Of a stretch of 64,000 nt of DNA, positions 8,928 through 18,891 are shown piece by piece (within the stretch, counting starts at the first letter, position 1; every line of letters starts with the position of its first letter). The translations under genes and the position numbers were made by a program. Source of the stretch: Bacillota bacterium (lineage in GTDB: Bacteria > Bacillota > Clostridia > Lutisporales > Lutisporaceae); NCBI GenBank assembly GCA_023230985.1, contig JALNWH010000001.1, positions 21,872 to 85,871 of the forward strand. The letters run 5' to 3'. The notes under the pieces are model-generated. The model had not been told where the DNA came from and ran no database searches. It worked only from the letters and a program-made list of their open reading frames with translations.

Positions 8928-10094
8928 TTAATCAACTAAAACCCACTTGCCTCCTTCGCCTTTAATTGTAATAAAGTTACTTTCCTCAAGCACGTTTTTC
9001 GGTGTGAAAGCAATTGCTCCGGAAAGGGTTTCGAAATTATCCGTTGCTGACAGTGCTTCCCGCATAGCATCAGGATCAGTGCTTCCGGCTCTCTCTATAG
9101 CATCAGCCATTAGATAAACACCATCATAAGCCAGGCCGGCGTATGGCCCCGGTTCTTGACCATATTTAGCATTATAAGCAGAAATAAACTGTTTAGCTTT
9201 TGGTAGGAAATCGACAACAGGTGGAGATGTACAATAAACACCTTCGCCTGCAGACCCGGCTATTTCCAGCAATTGTACAGAACTTGATCCGTCAGCCACT
9301 GTTATCTCACCGGTGTATCCGCCCTGCCTAAGTTGCTTTATAAGAAGTGCACCGTCTGCGTGATATGCCGTCCAATATACTCCTTCTGCACCTGAAGATC
9401 TGATTTTTGTTACTAATGATGAAAAATCTTGCTCGCCTTTATTTACAACATCATAAGCCACCACTTCATGGCCTCTGTCTTTCCATTCATCTCTAGTTAA
9501 TTCGGCTAAGTTCTCAGAAAATCCGTCTCCTTGATGTACAAAAGCCAACTTCTCTACACCCAACTCTTCAAAGCAATCTGATGCCGCATCCGCTTGATGA
9601 TAACCGGGGCTGTTTATCATATAAGCCCAACCCGGATTTTCATCTATTATCTGCGTGGAGTTCGCTGCAGTGATAACAAAAGGAATCTTAGCATCTCCAT
9701 AAATTTTAAGTGCCGGTATAGTAGCACCTGAGCAGTATCCGCCTAGAACAGCTACAACTTCCGAGGAGACTAATTTACTGGCTGCTGCAGTACACATCTG
9801 AGGATCACAACCATCATCACCTAAAGTAAACTTAATTTCTTTGCCTAATACTCCTCCGGCTGCATTTATTTCATCAGCCGCAATTTTCATTGCATTCTCC
9901 ATATCTTTCCCATATGTAGCCTCAGAACCGGTGACCGGAACCATAATCCCTAATAAAATTTCACCATCAAATTCTGGTGCTTCAGATTCTTCACCGCCTC
10001 CACCGGATGGTGGTGCTGCCGGCTGGGAACAACCGATTACTCCGGATAAAATAAGTAAAATTACAAATGCGAAAATCCAAAGTCTTTTTTTCAT
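8928..10094 (-). CDS. livK: Branched-chain amino acid ABC transporter, substrate-binding lipoprotein (first gene of operon)
   Basis: A Leu/Ile/Val-type binding protein of about 388 residues with lipobox VIGC (Cys22), a Pro/Gly-rich linker, then EILLGIMVPVTGSEATYG and the family signs AVLGGYCSGATIPA, PFVITAANSTQ and YDGVYLMADAIERAG. I place the start at the ATG at 10094 because GGGAGGGG lies 6 bases upstream and a signal peptide follows at once. A longer frame to 10160 has no such site. It heads the operon livK-livH-livM-livG-livF. It is clearly different in sequence from the second binding protein at 4038-5186. Confidence 0.92.
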   Translation of the reverse strand: MKKRLWIFAFVILLILSGVIGCSQPAAPPSGGGGEESEAPEFDGEILLGIMVPVTGSEATYGKDMENAMKIAADEINAAGGVLGKEIKFTLGDDGCDPQMCTAAASKLVSSEVVAVLGGYCSGATIPALKIYGDAKIPFVITAANSTQIIDENPGWAYMINSPGYHQADAASDCFEELGVEKLAFVHQGDGFSENLAELTRDEWKDRGHEVVAYDVVNKGEQDFSSLVTKIRSSGAEGVYWTAYHADGALLIKQLRQGGYTGEITVADGSSSVQLLEIAGSAGEGVYCTSPPVVDFLPKAKQFISAYNAKYGQEPGPYAGLAYDGVYLMADAIERAGSTDPDAMREALSATDNFETLSGAIAFTPKNVLEESNFITIKGEGGKWVLVD

Positions 10095-10369
10095 TAATTT
10101 CCCCTCCCTAATTTTTTTATATACTTTATCCCGTTGTCCGCTTAATATTGTTAATAGCAATTAGGACCTCGGGTTCAAGCACAGGAATTATTATGCGCAA
10201 ACTTCCATTTATCGTAATATCACTAAAGCTATCCAATACTACTTAAGCATATCCATATTAAGTATTAAAAAATTTAAAATGAAAAGTAGAAATTAAAAAC
10301 CCTTACTGGAAATTGTAATTTTTTCTATATATTTGTATTACCGTAGTGTCTTTAATATGCTTGTGTAAA
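10095..10369 (-). other. Long untranslated leader of the liv operon
   Basis: If the promoter at 10370-10398 is the main one, the message has about 265 bases before livK. I see a short ACTTAA/TTAAGT inverted repeat around a GGATATG loop, but no riboswitch or T-box that I recognise. No gene is supported in the gap from 10095 to 10515. Confidence 0.35.
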
Positions 10370-10398
10370 AGTATACCATCATTTTTAACCGTTGTAAA
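10370..10398 (-). promoter_or_regulatory. Probable sigma-A promoter of the liv operon
   Basis: On the minus strand TTTACA (10393-10398) and TATACT (10370-10375) are 17 bases apart, each one base from consensus. It fires towards livK, about 275 bases away, and lies back-to-back with the Nudix gene promoter. Confidence 0.5.
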
Positions 10399-10476
10399 GT
10401 CAATATTTGATACAACTTTGTCGAATATAAAACCACCTTTTTGTACTTCCACTTTAAACTGACAACTTGTTTGTGT

Positions 10477-10482
10477 TATAAT
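10477..10482 (+). promoter_or_regulatory. Extended -10 element of the Nudix gene
   Basis: A perfect TATAAT preceded by TGT forms an extended -10, 34 bases upstream of the start codon. The -35 region is weak (TTTAAA, 18 bases upstream). Confidence 0.5.
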
Positions 10483-10515
10483 CATTGTAACACTTTGCAA
10501 GGAGTAGAATTTTTT

Positions 10516-11124
10516 ATGAGCAATAATATTTTAAAATTAAAAAATAGAAAACCGAATATTTCGAATAAAAATATTTATACTCGTTTTTCAATTCTTATAC
10601 CATTAATTATTGAATCAGATAACCCGGAATTATTATTTGAAATTCGATCCGAAAATTTGAAAAGTCAACCCAATGAAATATGTTTTCCGGGAGGGCGAAT
10701 TGAAAAGGGGGAAGATGAGTTAACTGCTGCTATAAGAGAGACAACGGAAGAACTATGCCTAAAACCGCAAAATATAAATATTATAGGACCATCAGATACA
10801 CTGATAACACCTTTTAATTATATTATTTATACTTATATAGGAATTTTAAATAATTATGAATACACCTATAATGGGGAAGTAAACGAAGTCTTTACCGTTC
10901 CATTATCTTATTTTATGTCAAAAAACCCTGAATGTTATTATATAAATGTAGATTTAAAGCCTGATTTAAGTTTTCCATACTATCTAATTCAAAATGGAAA
11001 ATCATATAAATGGGGAAAAGGAAAATATCCGGTTTGTTTCTATAAATATAAAGATAAAATTATTTGGGGTATCACAGCTAGAATTATTCATGATTTTGTT
11101 ACAATACTTAAAGAAAAAGAATAA
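10516..11124 (+). CDS. Nudix hydrolase, CoA pyrophosphatase-like
   Basis: A 202-residue Nudix protein. The Nudix box runs from GGRIEKGEDELTAAIRETTE into EL, and the preceding ENLKSQPNEICFPGG resembles the UPF0035 signature of coenzyme A pyrophosphatases (YeaB/NudL group). The start at 10516 is set by AAGGAG nine to ten bases upstream; longer frames lack such a site. It converges with the uracil-DNA glycosylase gene 12 bases away. Family is certain; CoA as substrate is inferred from the extra motif. Confidence 0.85.
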   Translation: MSNNILKLKNRKPNISNKNIYTRFSILIPLIIESDNPELLFEIRSENLKSQPNEICFPGGRIEKGEDELTAAIRETTEELCLKPQNINIIGPSDTLITPFNYIIYTYIGILNNYEYTYNGEVNEVFTVPLSYFMSKNPECYYINVDLKPDLSFPYYLIQNGKSYKWGKGKYPVCFYKYKDKIIWGITARIIHDFVTILKEKE

Positions 11125-11136
11125 GTGCGAAATATT

Positions 11137-11700
11137 TCATATTTCTTTAGATATTTTATCGTACATTTTTTTTATTGATTTAAAATCTTCCCAAGCATCT
11201 CTTTTTTTATTACTATCTCGTAAAATGGCTGCCGGATGGTAAGTGGCCATTATATTGTATTTACCTCTTGTATACCAAGTACCTCTTTTATTTGTAATTT
11301 TGAAATCTTTTTGTATTATATTTTTTGCTGCAACAGCGCCTAAACATACTATAATATCAGGATCAACAATTTTTACCTGCCATCTTAAATAATCAATACA
11401 TTTTTCACTTTCCGATTCCAGAGGATTTCTGTTGTTGGGGGGTCTGCATTTAACTATATTGGTTATATATACATCTTTTCTTGTTAAATCAATAGCCGCA
11501 AGCATCTTATCAAATAATTCTCCCGCTTTTCCTACAAAAGGTTTACCCTGTTTATCCTCGTTATAACCCGGACCTTCTCCTATAAACATAATAATGTTTT
11601 CAGTACTTCCTTCACCAAATACCGCATGAGTTCTGGTCTTTGATAAAAGACACCTGTTGCATTTTCGAACAATTGATTCCAATTCGCTTAAACTATACAT
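11137..11700 (-). CDS. Type-4 uracil-DNA glycosylase (iron-sulfur)
   Basis: Family 4 UDGs remove uracil from DNA formed by cytosine deamination and carry a 4Fe-4S cluster. The four expected cysteines are present at residues 14, 17, 85 and 101 (CNRC, VKCRPP, SEKC). The active-site motif is GEGPGYNEDKQGKPFVGKAG, and HPAAILR near the C-terminus is the second catalytic motif. Length is 187 residues, normal for the family. A GGAGG site precedes the ATG. It stands alone between a convergent Nudix gene and the ppdK terminator. Confidence 0.92.
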   Translation of the reverse strand: MYSLSELESIVRKCNRCLLSKTRTHAVFGEGSTENIIMFIGEGPGYNEDKQGKPFVGKAGELFDKMLAAIDLTRKDVYITNIVKCRPPNNRNPLESESEKCIDYLRWQVKIVDPDIIVCLGAVAAKNIIQKDFKITNKRGTWYTRGKYNIMATYHPAAILRDSNKKRDAWEDFKSIKKMYDKISKEI

Positions 11701-11754
11701 ATTAAATCCTCCGATTATGAATTATAAAGAATGTGTCTTGGTGATCAAAGTAGA

Positions 11755-11774
11755 GGCGGACAATCCTGTCTGCC
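11755..11774. repeat. Small GC-rich palindrome upstream of the uracil-DNA glycosylase gene
   Basis: GGCGGACA, a 4-base loop ATCC, then TGTCTGCC form an 8 bp stem with one G-T pair. It stands out in AT-rich surroundings and resembles the palindrome at 35385-35403. It could be a REP-like remnant or a leader hairpin; no run of T follows. Confidence 0.4.
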
Positions 11775-11850
11775 CAAGCCATGTATGACGCATAAATCTA
11801 CTAATATTCATTATAACATATCCACCCAAAGCCATGCCTAGAAGCAAAGA

Positions 11851-11893
11851 AAAAAGGCACTACACTCTTTAAATAAGTGCAATGTCTTTTTTA
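11851..11893 (-). terminator. Terminator after ppdK
   Basis: An imperfect 12 bp stem (AGACATTGCACT pairing with AGTGTAGTGCCT) flanked by runs of T on both strands. It can end transcription from ppdK, 65 bases upstream. Confidence 0.7.
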
Positions 11894-11957
11894 TCTCTTC
11901 ATATAAAAACTACATAATCTATGGTAAAGAATTACTTTTTTATTAACAAATCAAAAT

Positions 11958-14603
11958 CTATTTAGTACTATACTTCACTTTATCACCGTTAATTACAGCT
12001 GCCTGAGCGGCTGCCAATCTTGCTATGGGTACTCTGAAGGGGGAACAGGATACATAATCCAACCCCAATTCGTGACAAAACTCTACTGATGATGGTTCTC
12101 CGCCATGCTCACCGCATATTCCCAGTTTAATATCCGGCTTTTGTTTTTTACCTAGTTCCACTGCTGTTTTCATTAGTTTCCCTACCCCTTCTCTATCTAT
12201 AACTTGGAAAGGATCTTTATCAAATATTTTTTTATCCAGGTATTCTTCAATAATTTTACCTGCATCATCCCTTGAAAAACCGTAAGTCATCTGAGTTAAA
12301 TCATTTGTCCCAAAGGAAAAAAATTCGGCATCCTTGGCGATATCATCAGCAACAATACAAGCCCTTGGGACTTCTATCATGGTCCCATATAAATAATTTA
12401 ATTCAATTCCGGATTCCTCAATAATTTTGTCAGCTAAAGTGACAACTATATCTTTTAAAAATGTCAATTCTTCCGGCTTACTCACTAAAGGTATCATGAT
12501 TTCAGGTTTTACATCTATGCCTTCAACTTTTTTTACATAAATTGCTGCTTCAATAACGGCTCTTGTTTGCATTTCTGCTATTTCAGGATAAGATATAGCC
12601 AATCTGCAACCCCTGTGCCCTAACATTGGATTTATTTCCTTCAAATCTTCAATCCTTATTTTTAATGCTTCATAATCTATTTTTATTTCCTCTGCCAAGC
12701 TCTTTAAGCTTTTTTCATCATTAGGTAAAAATTCATGCAGTGGCGGATCAAGTAATCTTATTGTTATAGGTCTTGCACCCATTGCTTTATATATTCCAAT
12801 AAAATCTTCTTTTTGCATAGGCAATATCTTTTCCAATGCAGCCTTCCTTTGTTCTTTTGTATCTGCCAATATCATTTCCCTAACCGCCGGTATCCTTTTT
12901 TCATCAAAAAACATATGCTCTGTTCTGCATAGTCCGATACCTTCAGCACCTAATTCAACGGACTTTGTTGCATCCTTAGGCGTATCGGCATTAGCTCTAA
13001 CTCCCAGCTGTCGATACTTATCTGCCCATTCCATAAGGGTGACAAACTGCGGGCTAAATTCGGGCTCTATAGTAGGTATAATACCCTCGTATACGTCGCC
13101 TGTACTTCCATTTATTGATATATAATCACCTTCATTATAAACCTTACCGTTAGCAATAAACTGTTTTAGCCTTTCATTCACCTTCAATGCCTCACAGCCT
13201 GCTACACAGCATTTTCCCATGCCTCTGGCAACAACAGCAGCATGGGAAGTCATACCTCCCCTAGATGTAAGTATGCCCTTTGCTTTAACCATACCTTCTA
13301 TATCTTCCGGTGAAGTTTCCTGCCGAACTAATATTACTTCTTCACCTTTTTTAGATGCTTTTACGGCATCTTCCGCAGAAAAATATATCTTACCGCTTGA
13401 AGCACCCGGAGAAGCCGGCAGACCCTTAGCAATAGAATTAGTTTCCTTAAGAATCTTCTTGTCAAAAGTAGGGTGCAGTAATTGATCCAGCTGATATGCA
13501 TCAACCCTTAGCAATGCTTCCTTTTCATCAAGTCTACCTTCCTCCACGGCTTCTACCGCTATTCTAATAGCTGCCGGTATAGTTCTTTTGCCGTTTCTGG
13601 TTTGCAGCATATACAATTTTCCTTTTTCGATTGTAAACTCAATATCCTGCATATCTCTATAGTGGTTTTCCAAAAGTTCTGCATACTCTGCAAACTGTTT
13701 ATATATATCAGGCATTATTTCTTCAAGTTTTTCTATATTATGAGGGGTTCTTATTCCTGCTACAACATCCTCACCTTGTGCATTTACTAAAAACTCTCCA
13801 AACAGCTTTTTTTCTCCCGTAGCAGGATTCCTTGTAAAGGCAACCCCTGTCGCACAATCATCACCCATATTACCAAAAACCATAGATTGAATATTTACTG
13901 CAGTGCCAAGTTTATCGGATATCTTATGAAGCTTTCTATATACTATTGCCCTTTCCGTATTCCATGATTTGAACACTGCCTCTACAGCCAATAATAGTTG
14001 TTCTTTTGGGTTCATTGGAAAATCATTGTTTGTTTCTTTTTTGTATATTTCTTTATACTCTTTAACGATTTGTTTTAATGAATCAACATCCAACTCATTA
14101 TCAAACTTTACTTTCTCCTCGCTTTTTTTACGTTCCAAAACTTCATCAAACATTTCTTTGTCAATATCCATAACAACATTTCCAAACATTTGTATGAACC
14201 TTCTATAGCTGTCATATGCAAATCTGTCATTATTCGTATTCTTGCTTAAGGCCTCAACGGTATCATCATTTAATCCTAAGTTTAAAACTGTATCCATCAT
14301 TCCCGGCATTGAAAATTTTGCTCCGGATCTGACAGACACAAGCAAAGGATTTATTTTATCTCCAAAAATTTTTCCTGTTTTACTTTCAAGTAAATGCAAT
14401 TTTTCAGCTATTTCATCTATGAGTTCATCCCATAATTTATTTCCTTTATTATAGTATGTGTTGCATGCTTCTGTAGTAATAGTAAAACCAAAAGGTACAG
14501 GCAAACCTATATTATTCATTTCTGCCAGATTGGCACCTTTTCCACCTAATAGATCTTTCATAGTTGCTGTTCCTTCATCAAAACTATATACAAATTTTTT
14601 CAT
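11958..14603 (-). CDS. ppdK: Pyruvate, phosphate dikinase
   Basis: PPDK interconverts pyruvate + ATP + phosphate and phosphoenolpyruvate + AMP + diphosphate, and anaerobes use it in glycolysis or gluconeogenesis. At 881 residues it has the normal length. The N-terminal nucleotide domain has GGKGANLAEMN (about 20-30). The swivelling domain has GGMTSHAAVVARGMG with catalytic His454 and regulatory Thr452. The C-terminal domain has GICGEHGGEPSS with the catalytic Cys. Its regulator ppsR lies immediately upstream, and glyS and glyQ beyond that. AGGGGAGAAA precedes the ATG. Confidence 0.97.
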   Translation of the reverse strand: MKKFVYSFDEGTATMKDLLGGKGANLAEMNNIGLPVPFGFTITTEACNTYYNKGNKLWDELIDEIAEKLHLLESKTGKIFGDKINPLLVSVRSGAKFSMPGMMDTVLNLGLNDDTVEALSKNTNNDRFAYDSYRRFIQMFGNVVMDIDKEMFDEVLERKKSEEKVKFDNELDVDSLKQIVKEYKEIYKKETNNDFPMNPKEQLLLAVEAVFKSWNTERAIVYRKLHKISDKLGTAVNIQSMVFGNMGDDCATGVAFTRNPATGEKKLFGEFLVNAQGEDVVAGIRTPHNIEKLEEIMPDIYKQFAEYAELLENHYRDMQDIEFTIEKGKLYMLQTRNGKRTIPAAIRIAVEAVEEGRLDEKEALLRVDAYQLDQLLHPTFDKKILKETNSIAKGLPASPGASSGKIYFSAEDAVKASKKGEEVILVRQETSPEDIEGMVKAKGILTSRGGMTSHAAVVARGMGKCCVAGCEALKVNERLKQFIANGKVYNEGDYISINGSTGDVYEGIIPTIEPEFSPQFVTLMEWADKYRQLGVRANADTPKDATKSVELGAEGIGLCRTEHMFFDEKRIPAVREMILADTKEQRKAALEKILPMQKEDFIGIYKAMGARPITIRLLDPPLHEFLPNDEKSLKSLAEEIKIDYEALKIRIEDLKEINPMLGHRGCRLAISYPEIAEMQTRAVIEAAIYVKKVEGIDVKPEIMIPLVSKPEELTFLKDIVVTLADKIIEESGIELNYLYGTMIEVPRACIVADDIAKDAEFFSFGTNDLTQMTYGFSRDDAGKIIEEYLDKKIFDKDPFQVIDREGVGKLMKTAVELGKKQKPDIKLGICGEHGGEPSSVEFCHELGLDYVSCSPFRVPIARLAAAQAAVINGDKVKYSTK

Positions 14604-14729
14604 ATGCTTTTCTCCCCTTCTTTTGATTTCTTTGCAAGATTAATCATATTATTATGCTTCAATTATTCTGTTAATATTATTAAAGTTAATGCTATTTTGA
14701 CAGTACCTTATGTTATCGTAATTAAAATT

Positions 14730-15536
14730 TTACTCCTTCAAAGCTTTTAACATAATGCCGGCAGTCTCTTCAATTGCCTTATCGGTTATATCAATTATCA
14801 TGCATCCTATCTCATGCATAATATTCTCGGCATATTCCAACTCCTGTTCAATACGCTCCATATTTGCATAATTCGCCTCATAATTCAAGCCTAATGATCT
14901 TAGTCTTTCTTGTCTGATTGCATTTAATTTAGTAGGATTTGTAATAAGTCCGAATATTTTTTTCACAGGTATCTCAAACAATTCTTTAGGTGGCTTTACT
15001 TCAGGTGTTAAAGGTATATTCGCTACTTTGATATTCTTATTTGCCAAATACATACTTAATGGAGTTTTCGATGTCCTCGATACTCCTATTATCACTGCAT
15101 CAGCTTTTTTTATACCTTTTGTATCTTTACCATCATCATATTTTACAGCAAACTCTACTGACTCCACCTTATTAAAATAGTCTTCATCTAATTGTCTTAT
15201 TAACCCGGGAACATAAATCGGCTTTTCTTTAGTTATCTGCGAAATAGCTTCTATTGCCGGACCCATTATATCTACACAATTTATGTTGTTTTCTTTTGCA
15301 ACTTTCTCCAAATGCTCTTTTAATTCAGCAATCACCAACGTATATATAATAATGCTATTTTTATCTTTAGCTTCTAAAACTACTTTTTCTATAGCAGCCT
15401 TATCCTTAATATATGGTATTCTTATAATCTGATCCCGTGAAAGCTTAAATTGCGCTGCAGCTGCCCGTGCTACTTGCTCTGCCGTTTCTCCTATAGAATC
15501 TGATAGAACATAAATTATAGATCTTCTTTCTGCCAT
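14730..15536 (-). CDS. ppsR: Pyruvate, phosphate dikinase regulatory protein (PDRP, DUF299)
   Basis: This bifunctional enzyme uses ADP to phosphorylate, and phosphate to dephosphorylate, the threonine two residues before the catalytic histidine of PPDK. It thus switches PPDK off and on with energy state. The 268-residue protein starts ERRSIIYVLSDSIGETAEQV, typical of the family, and has the P-loop GVSRTSKTPLS near residue 155. The target Thr452 is present in the PPDK encoded 126 bases downstream, so the pair is probably functional. Confidence 0.95.
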   Translation of the reverse strand: MAERRSIIYVLSDSIGETAEQVARAAAAQFKLSRDQIIRIPYIKDKAAIEKVVLEAKDKNSIIIYTLVIAELKEHLEKVAKENNINCVDIMGPAIEAISQITKEKPIYVPGLIRQLDEDYFNKVESVEFAVKYDDGKDTKGIKKADAVIIGVSRTSKTPLSMYLANKNIKVANIPLTPEVKPPKELFEIPVKKIFGLITNPTKLNAIRQERLRSLGLNYEANYANMERIEQELEYAENIMHEIGCMIIDITDKAIEETAGIMLKALKE

Positions 15537-15676
15537 CTTTACCCTCCTTTATAGTCTTTTTATATAAATTGGAATTTGCATTTTAGATTTATACTATGAA
15601 CAAATGGAATACAACGAAAAACATGTTTATTTTTACTATATTACCATAAAAATAATCCCTTTGCTATATATTTTTA

Positions 15677-17749
15677 CTACTTATTTACTACTATAATGCT
15701 TAAATCTGCAAATATATTCATCATTTCACTAATCTGCTTTAAAATTGCTAAACGGTTATTTCTAATATTAATATCTTCTACCATAACCATTATATTATCA
15801 AAAAAATTATCTATTGGTTCTTTTAACACTTCAATGGCTTTTAATGCATTATTATAATCTTTTTCCCCAATAGCCTTTAAAAATTCTTCTTTAGTCTTTT
15901 CATAAATATGCACCAGAGTTTTTTCTTCTTCACTATCAAATAAGCTATAATTGATCACCGGATTCTTGCACTCTTTTGCGAGGTTTGAAACTCTTATAAA
16001 GGAGCCGACTATATTTAAGAATTCTTCTTTTTTCCTCCACTTGGATAATTCTTTAATTCTTAAATAAGCATCGTAAATATCATCTATGCCTTTATTCAAT
16101 ACTGCATCAAGAATATCATAGTCATAACCCTGCTCTAGAAGTGCATTTTTTAATCTGACTTTGAAAAATTCTTCTATCTGATCTAATACCTTGCTTTCTT
16201 CTTTTGCTAATATGTTCTTTTTAATAAAAGGCTCTAAAGACTTTTTTGCTAAGCCTCTAAAACTTAAATTAATCGACTTTTCCAATATAATATTAATAAT
16301 ACCTAATGCCTGTCTTCTTAAAGCATAGGGATCCTGACTCCCTGTAGGTTGTATGCCTATAGAAAAACAACCTGCTATAGTATCTATTTTATCAGAAATG
16401 CTTAACAAAGAGCCTACGGTCGAACTTGGCACTTTGTCTCCGGCAAACCTGGGCATGTAATATTCACCTATAGCTTTTGCCACTAAAGGGTCTTCTCCTT
16501 GAATCAATGCATACTCCTTACCCATAATACCCTGTAATTCGTCAAACTCCTTTACCATATTAGTAACTAAATCCGCCTTGCTCAAGTAAGCTGCTCTATC
16601 CAAATACTTTTTATCAATATCACTTAATCTTAGTTCCTCAGATAAATAAGAAGATATATCTTTTATATTGCTTGTTTTATCATACATGGTACCCAAAGTC
16701 TCTTGAAATACAACATTCTTTAGTTTTTCTACACAACTTTCCAGACCCGTCTTTTTATCTTCATCAAAGAAGAATCTTGCATCGGATAGTCTGGCACGCA
16801 ACACTTTTTCATTTCCTTCTTTAACTATATTAATATAGTTTTCATCACCATTCCTCACGGCAATAAAATAGTTTAGTAACTCTCCTTTATCATCCTCAAT
16901 GGGAAAATATCTTTGGTGCTCCTTCATCGGTGTTATAACCACCTCTTTAGGAAGTTCCAAAAATTCTTCATCAAAACTACCGCAAAAAGCCGTAGGATAT
17001 TCAACCAGATAGAGGATTTCTTCTAAAAGCTCCTCGTCTGTAGTAATTACTCCGCCTTTTTCAACAGCAATTCTATTTATTTGATTTCTTATCATTTCTC
17101 TTCTTTCATTTTGATCAACAATCACAAAACCTTCTCTCAACTTATCAAAATATTCACTCGTATTATCAATAATTATATCTTCTTTTGACAAAGTCCTATG
17201 TCCCTTTGTTATTTTACTGCATGGGATTCCGTCTTTATCAAATTCTACAAGTTTATCACCATATATGGGTAAAAGCCATCTTACCGGCCTAACGAACTTA
17301 AATGATTTATTGCCCCATTTCATAGATTTTGGAAAATTAATTGCAGTAATCACTTTAGGTAGTATTTCCTTCAACACTTCAATGGTATCGTTTCCTTTTT
17401 CCAGCCTTTTCCCATATAAATATTCATCCTTAACACTTAAATTATCTTTTTCAAATTTATTTCCTTTTAAAAAGCCTAACAAAGCTTTTGTAGGATTACC
17501 ATCGGAATCATAAGCCGCCTTCTTTGAGGGTCCTTTTTTTATTATCTCTAAATCTTCTTGTTTATCCATCACATCTTTCACGTATAGAGTCAATCTTCTC
17601 GGAGTACCGTATACGTTTATTTCGCCATATCTTATTCTATTATCCTTAAACAAGCTCTCCGCAATAAGTTTTAATCGTTCTAAGGATTTATTCATAAACC
17701 TGGCCGGAATTTCCTCAGTACCTATTTCAAATATTAAATCTTTTTTCAA
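15677..17749 (-). CDS. glyS: Glycyl-tRNA synthetase beta subunit
   Basis: The beta subunit of the two-subunit (alpha2beta2) bacterial glycyl-tRNA synthetase, needed for tRNA binding and activity. The protein of about 690 residues begins MKKDLIFEIGTEEIPARF and contains PRRLTLYV, SMKWGN, VRPVRWLLPIYG and GEYYMPRFAGD. I use the TTG at 17749 because AGGAGG lies 8 bases upstream. The in-frame GTG at 17758 is part of the binding site itself. It follows glyQ after 24 bases in the T-box controlled operon. Confidence 0.96.
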   Translation of the reverse strand: MKKDLIFEIGTEEIPARFMNKSLERLKLIAESLFKDNRIRYGEINVYGTPRRLTLYVKDVMDKQEDLEIIKKGPSKKAAYDSDGNPTKALLGFLKGNKFEKDNLSVKDEYLYGKRLEKGNDTIEVLKEILPKVITAINFPKSMKWGNKSFKFVRPVRWLLPIYGDKLVEFDKDGIPCSKITKGHRTLSKEDIIIDNTSEYFDKLREGFVIVDQNERREMIRNQINRIAVEKGGVITTDEELLEEILYLVEYPTAFCGSFDEEFLELPKEVVITPMKEHQRYFPIEDDKGELLNYFIAVRNGDENYINIVKEGNEKVLRARLSDARFFFDEDKKTGLESCVEKLKNVVFQETLGTMYDKTSNIKDISSYLSEELRLSDIDKKYLDRAAYLSKADLVTNMVKEFDELQGIMGKEYALIQGEDPLVAKAIGEYYMPRFAGDKVPSSTVGSLLSISDKIDTIAGCFSIGIQPTGSQDPYALRRQALGIINIILEKSINLSFRGLAKKSLEPFIKKNILAKEESKVLDQIEEFFKVRLKNALLEQGYDYDILDAVLNKGIDDIYDAYLRIKELSKWRKKEEFLNIVGSFIRVSNLAKECKNPVINYSLFDSEEEKTLVHIYEKTKEEFLKAIGEKDYNNALKAIEVLKEPIDNFFDNIMVMVEDINIRNNRLAILKQISEMMNIFADLSIIVVNK

Positions 17750-17773
17750 ATGTGACACCTCCTATTTATACAA

Positions 17774-18658
17774 TCATTTTGTTTTTTCTATCTTTTTAAG
17801 TAATGGGAAACCCATATCTTCCCTTTGTTTTAAATAAGATTGGGCAACCAACTTTGCTAAGTTTCTTACCTCGGCTATGAAACCGGTTCTTTCCGTTACA
17901 GAGATTGCCCCTCGAGAATCCAATACATTAAACATATGGGAACATTTTAAAACATAATCATAGGCAGGAATCACCAAACTTTTGGCGATAATCCTTTCCG
18001 CCTCTTTTTTATATTGATTAAAAAGATTGAATAGTAAACTGATATCCGCCTCTTCAAAACTATAAAAAGAATGTTCTACTTCAGCTTTTTTGAATATATC
18101 ACCATAGGTTATATTCCCAACCCATTCTATATCAAATACATTATCCTTTTCTTGAATATACATGGCAATCCTTTCCAAACCATAAGTTAACTCTGCTGAT
18201 TCCAATTCACAATCAAATCCGCCAATTTGTTGGAAATACGTAAATTGAGTTATCTCCATACCATCCAACCATACTTCCCAGCCTAAACCCCATGCTCCTA
18301 AAGTAGGTGCTTCCCAATTATCCTCAACAAACCTTATATCATGTTTAACCGGATCAATACCTAATGCTTCAAGACTTCCTAAATACAAGTCTTGAATATC
18401 GTCCGGCGATGGTTTTATTATCACCTGATATTGATGATGTTGATACACCCTATTGGGGTTCTCTCCGTACCTTGCATCTGCAGGTCTTCTTGAAGGCTCA
18501 ACATAAGCAATTTGCCAAGGCTCAGGCCCTAAGGCCTTTAAAAAAGTAAATGGACTCATAGTTCCGGCACCTACTTCTATATCGTAGGGCTGCGCTATAA
18601 TACAATTCTTTTCCGCCCAGTAATTTTGTAAATTTAGTATTATTTCTTGAAATGTCAT
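17774..18658 (-). CDS. glyQ: Glycyl-tRNA synthetase alpha subunit
   Basis: The alpha subunit forms the aminoacyl-adenylate site of the alpha2beta2 glycyl-tRNA synthetase. The 294 residues include the family opening [56 protein letters not shown] and [19 protein letters not shown]. The ATG has AGGAGGGG upstream. It is the first gene of the glyQ-glyS unit and is preceded by a glycine T-box, so it should be induced when uncharged tRNA-Gly builds up. Confidence 0.97.
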   Translation of the reverse strand: MTFQEIILNLQNYWAEKNCIIAQPYDIEVGAGTMSPFTFLKALGPEPWQIAYVEPSRRPADARYGENPNRVYQHHQYQVIIKPSPDDIQDLYLGSLEALGIDPVKHDIRFVEDNWEAPTLGAWGLGWEVWLDGMEITQFTYFQQIGGFDCELESAELTYGLERIAMYIQEKDNVFDIEWVGNITYGDIFKKAEVEHSFYSFEEADISLLFNLFNQYKKEAERIIAKSLVIPAYDYVLKCSHMFNVLDSRGAISVTERTGFIAEVRNLAKLVAQSYLKQREDMGFPLLKKIEKTK

Positions 18659-18687
18659 AAGAAACCCCTCCTAATTTTAATAACAAT

Positions 18688-18884
18688 AAAGCCCTTCGTC
18701 CTCCAAGGGACGAAAGGCTATCTTCCGCGGTTCCACCCTTATTGACAGTTATATAAACTGCCCTCTTATTATTTTAGCTCCGAAACGCCTTCCCTATAAA
18801 ACAATACCGATTTGCACCCTATATCGGCTCTCTTAAATATATTATTATAGGTACTCCTTTTCATCTATGCTAGGAATAGATTCT
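18688..18884 (-). promoter_or_regulatory. Glycine T-box leader of glyQS
   Basis: The minus-strand leader has the T-box sequence AAGGGTGGAACCGCGGAA (complement of 18724-18741), an AGTA-box-like AAAAGGAGTACC, and a Stem I with GAAGGCGTTTC, whose GGC triplet I read as the glycine specifier. The hairpin CCTTTCGTCCC/GGACGAAGG before glyQ is the terminator that competes with the antiterminator. The mechanism is known for the T-box family: uncharged tRNA-Gly binds and lets transcription continue. Confidence 0.93.
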
Positions 18885-18891
18885 GTAATAT

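Noticed and set aside
10303..10500. Minus-strand frame of 65 codons upstream of the liv operon
   Set aside because: It has no good ribosome binding site, no recognisable motif, and covers both the Nudix -10 region and the likely liv promoter. It is probably chance.
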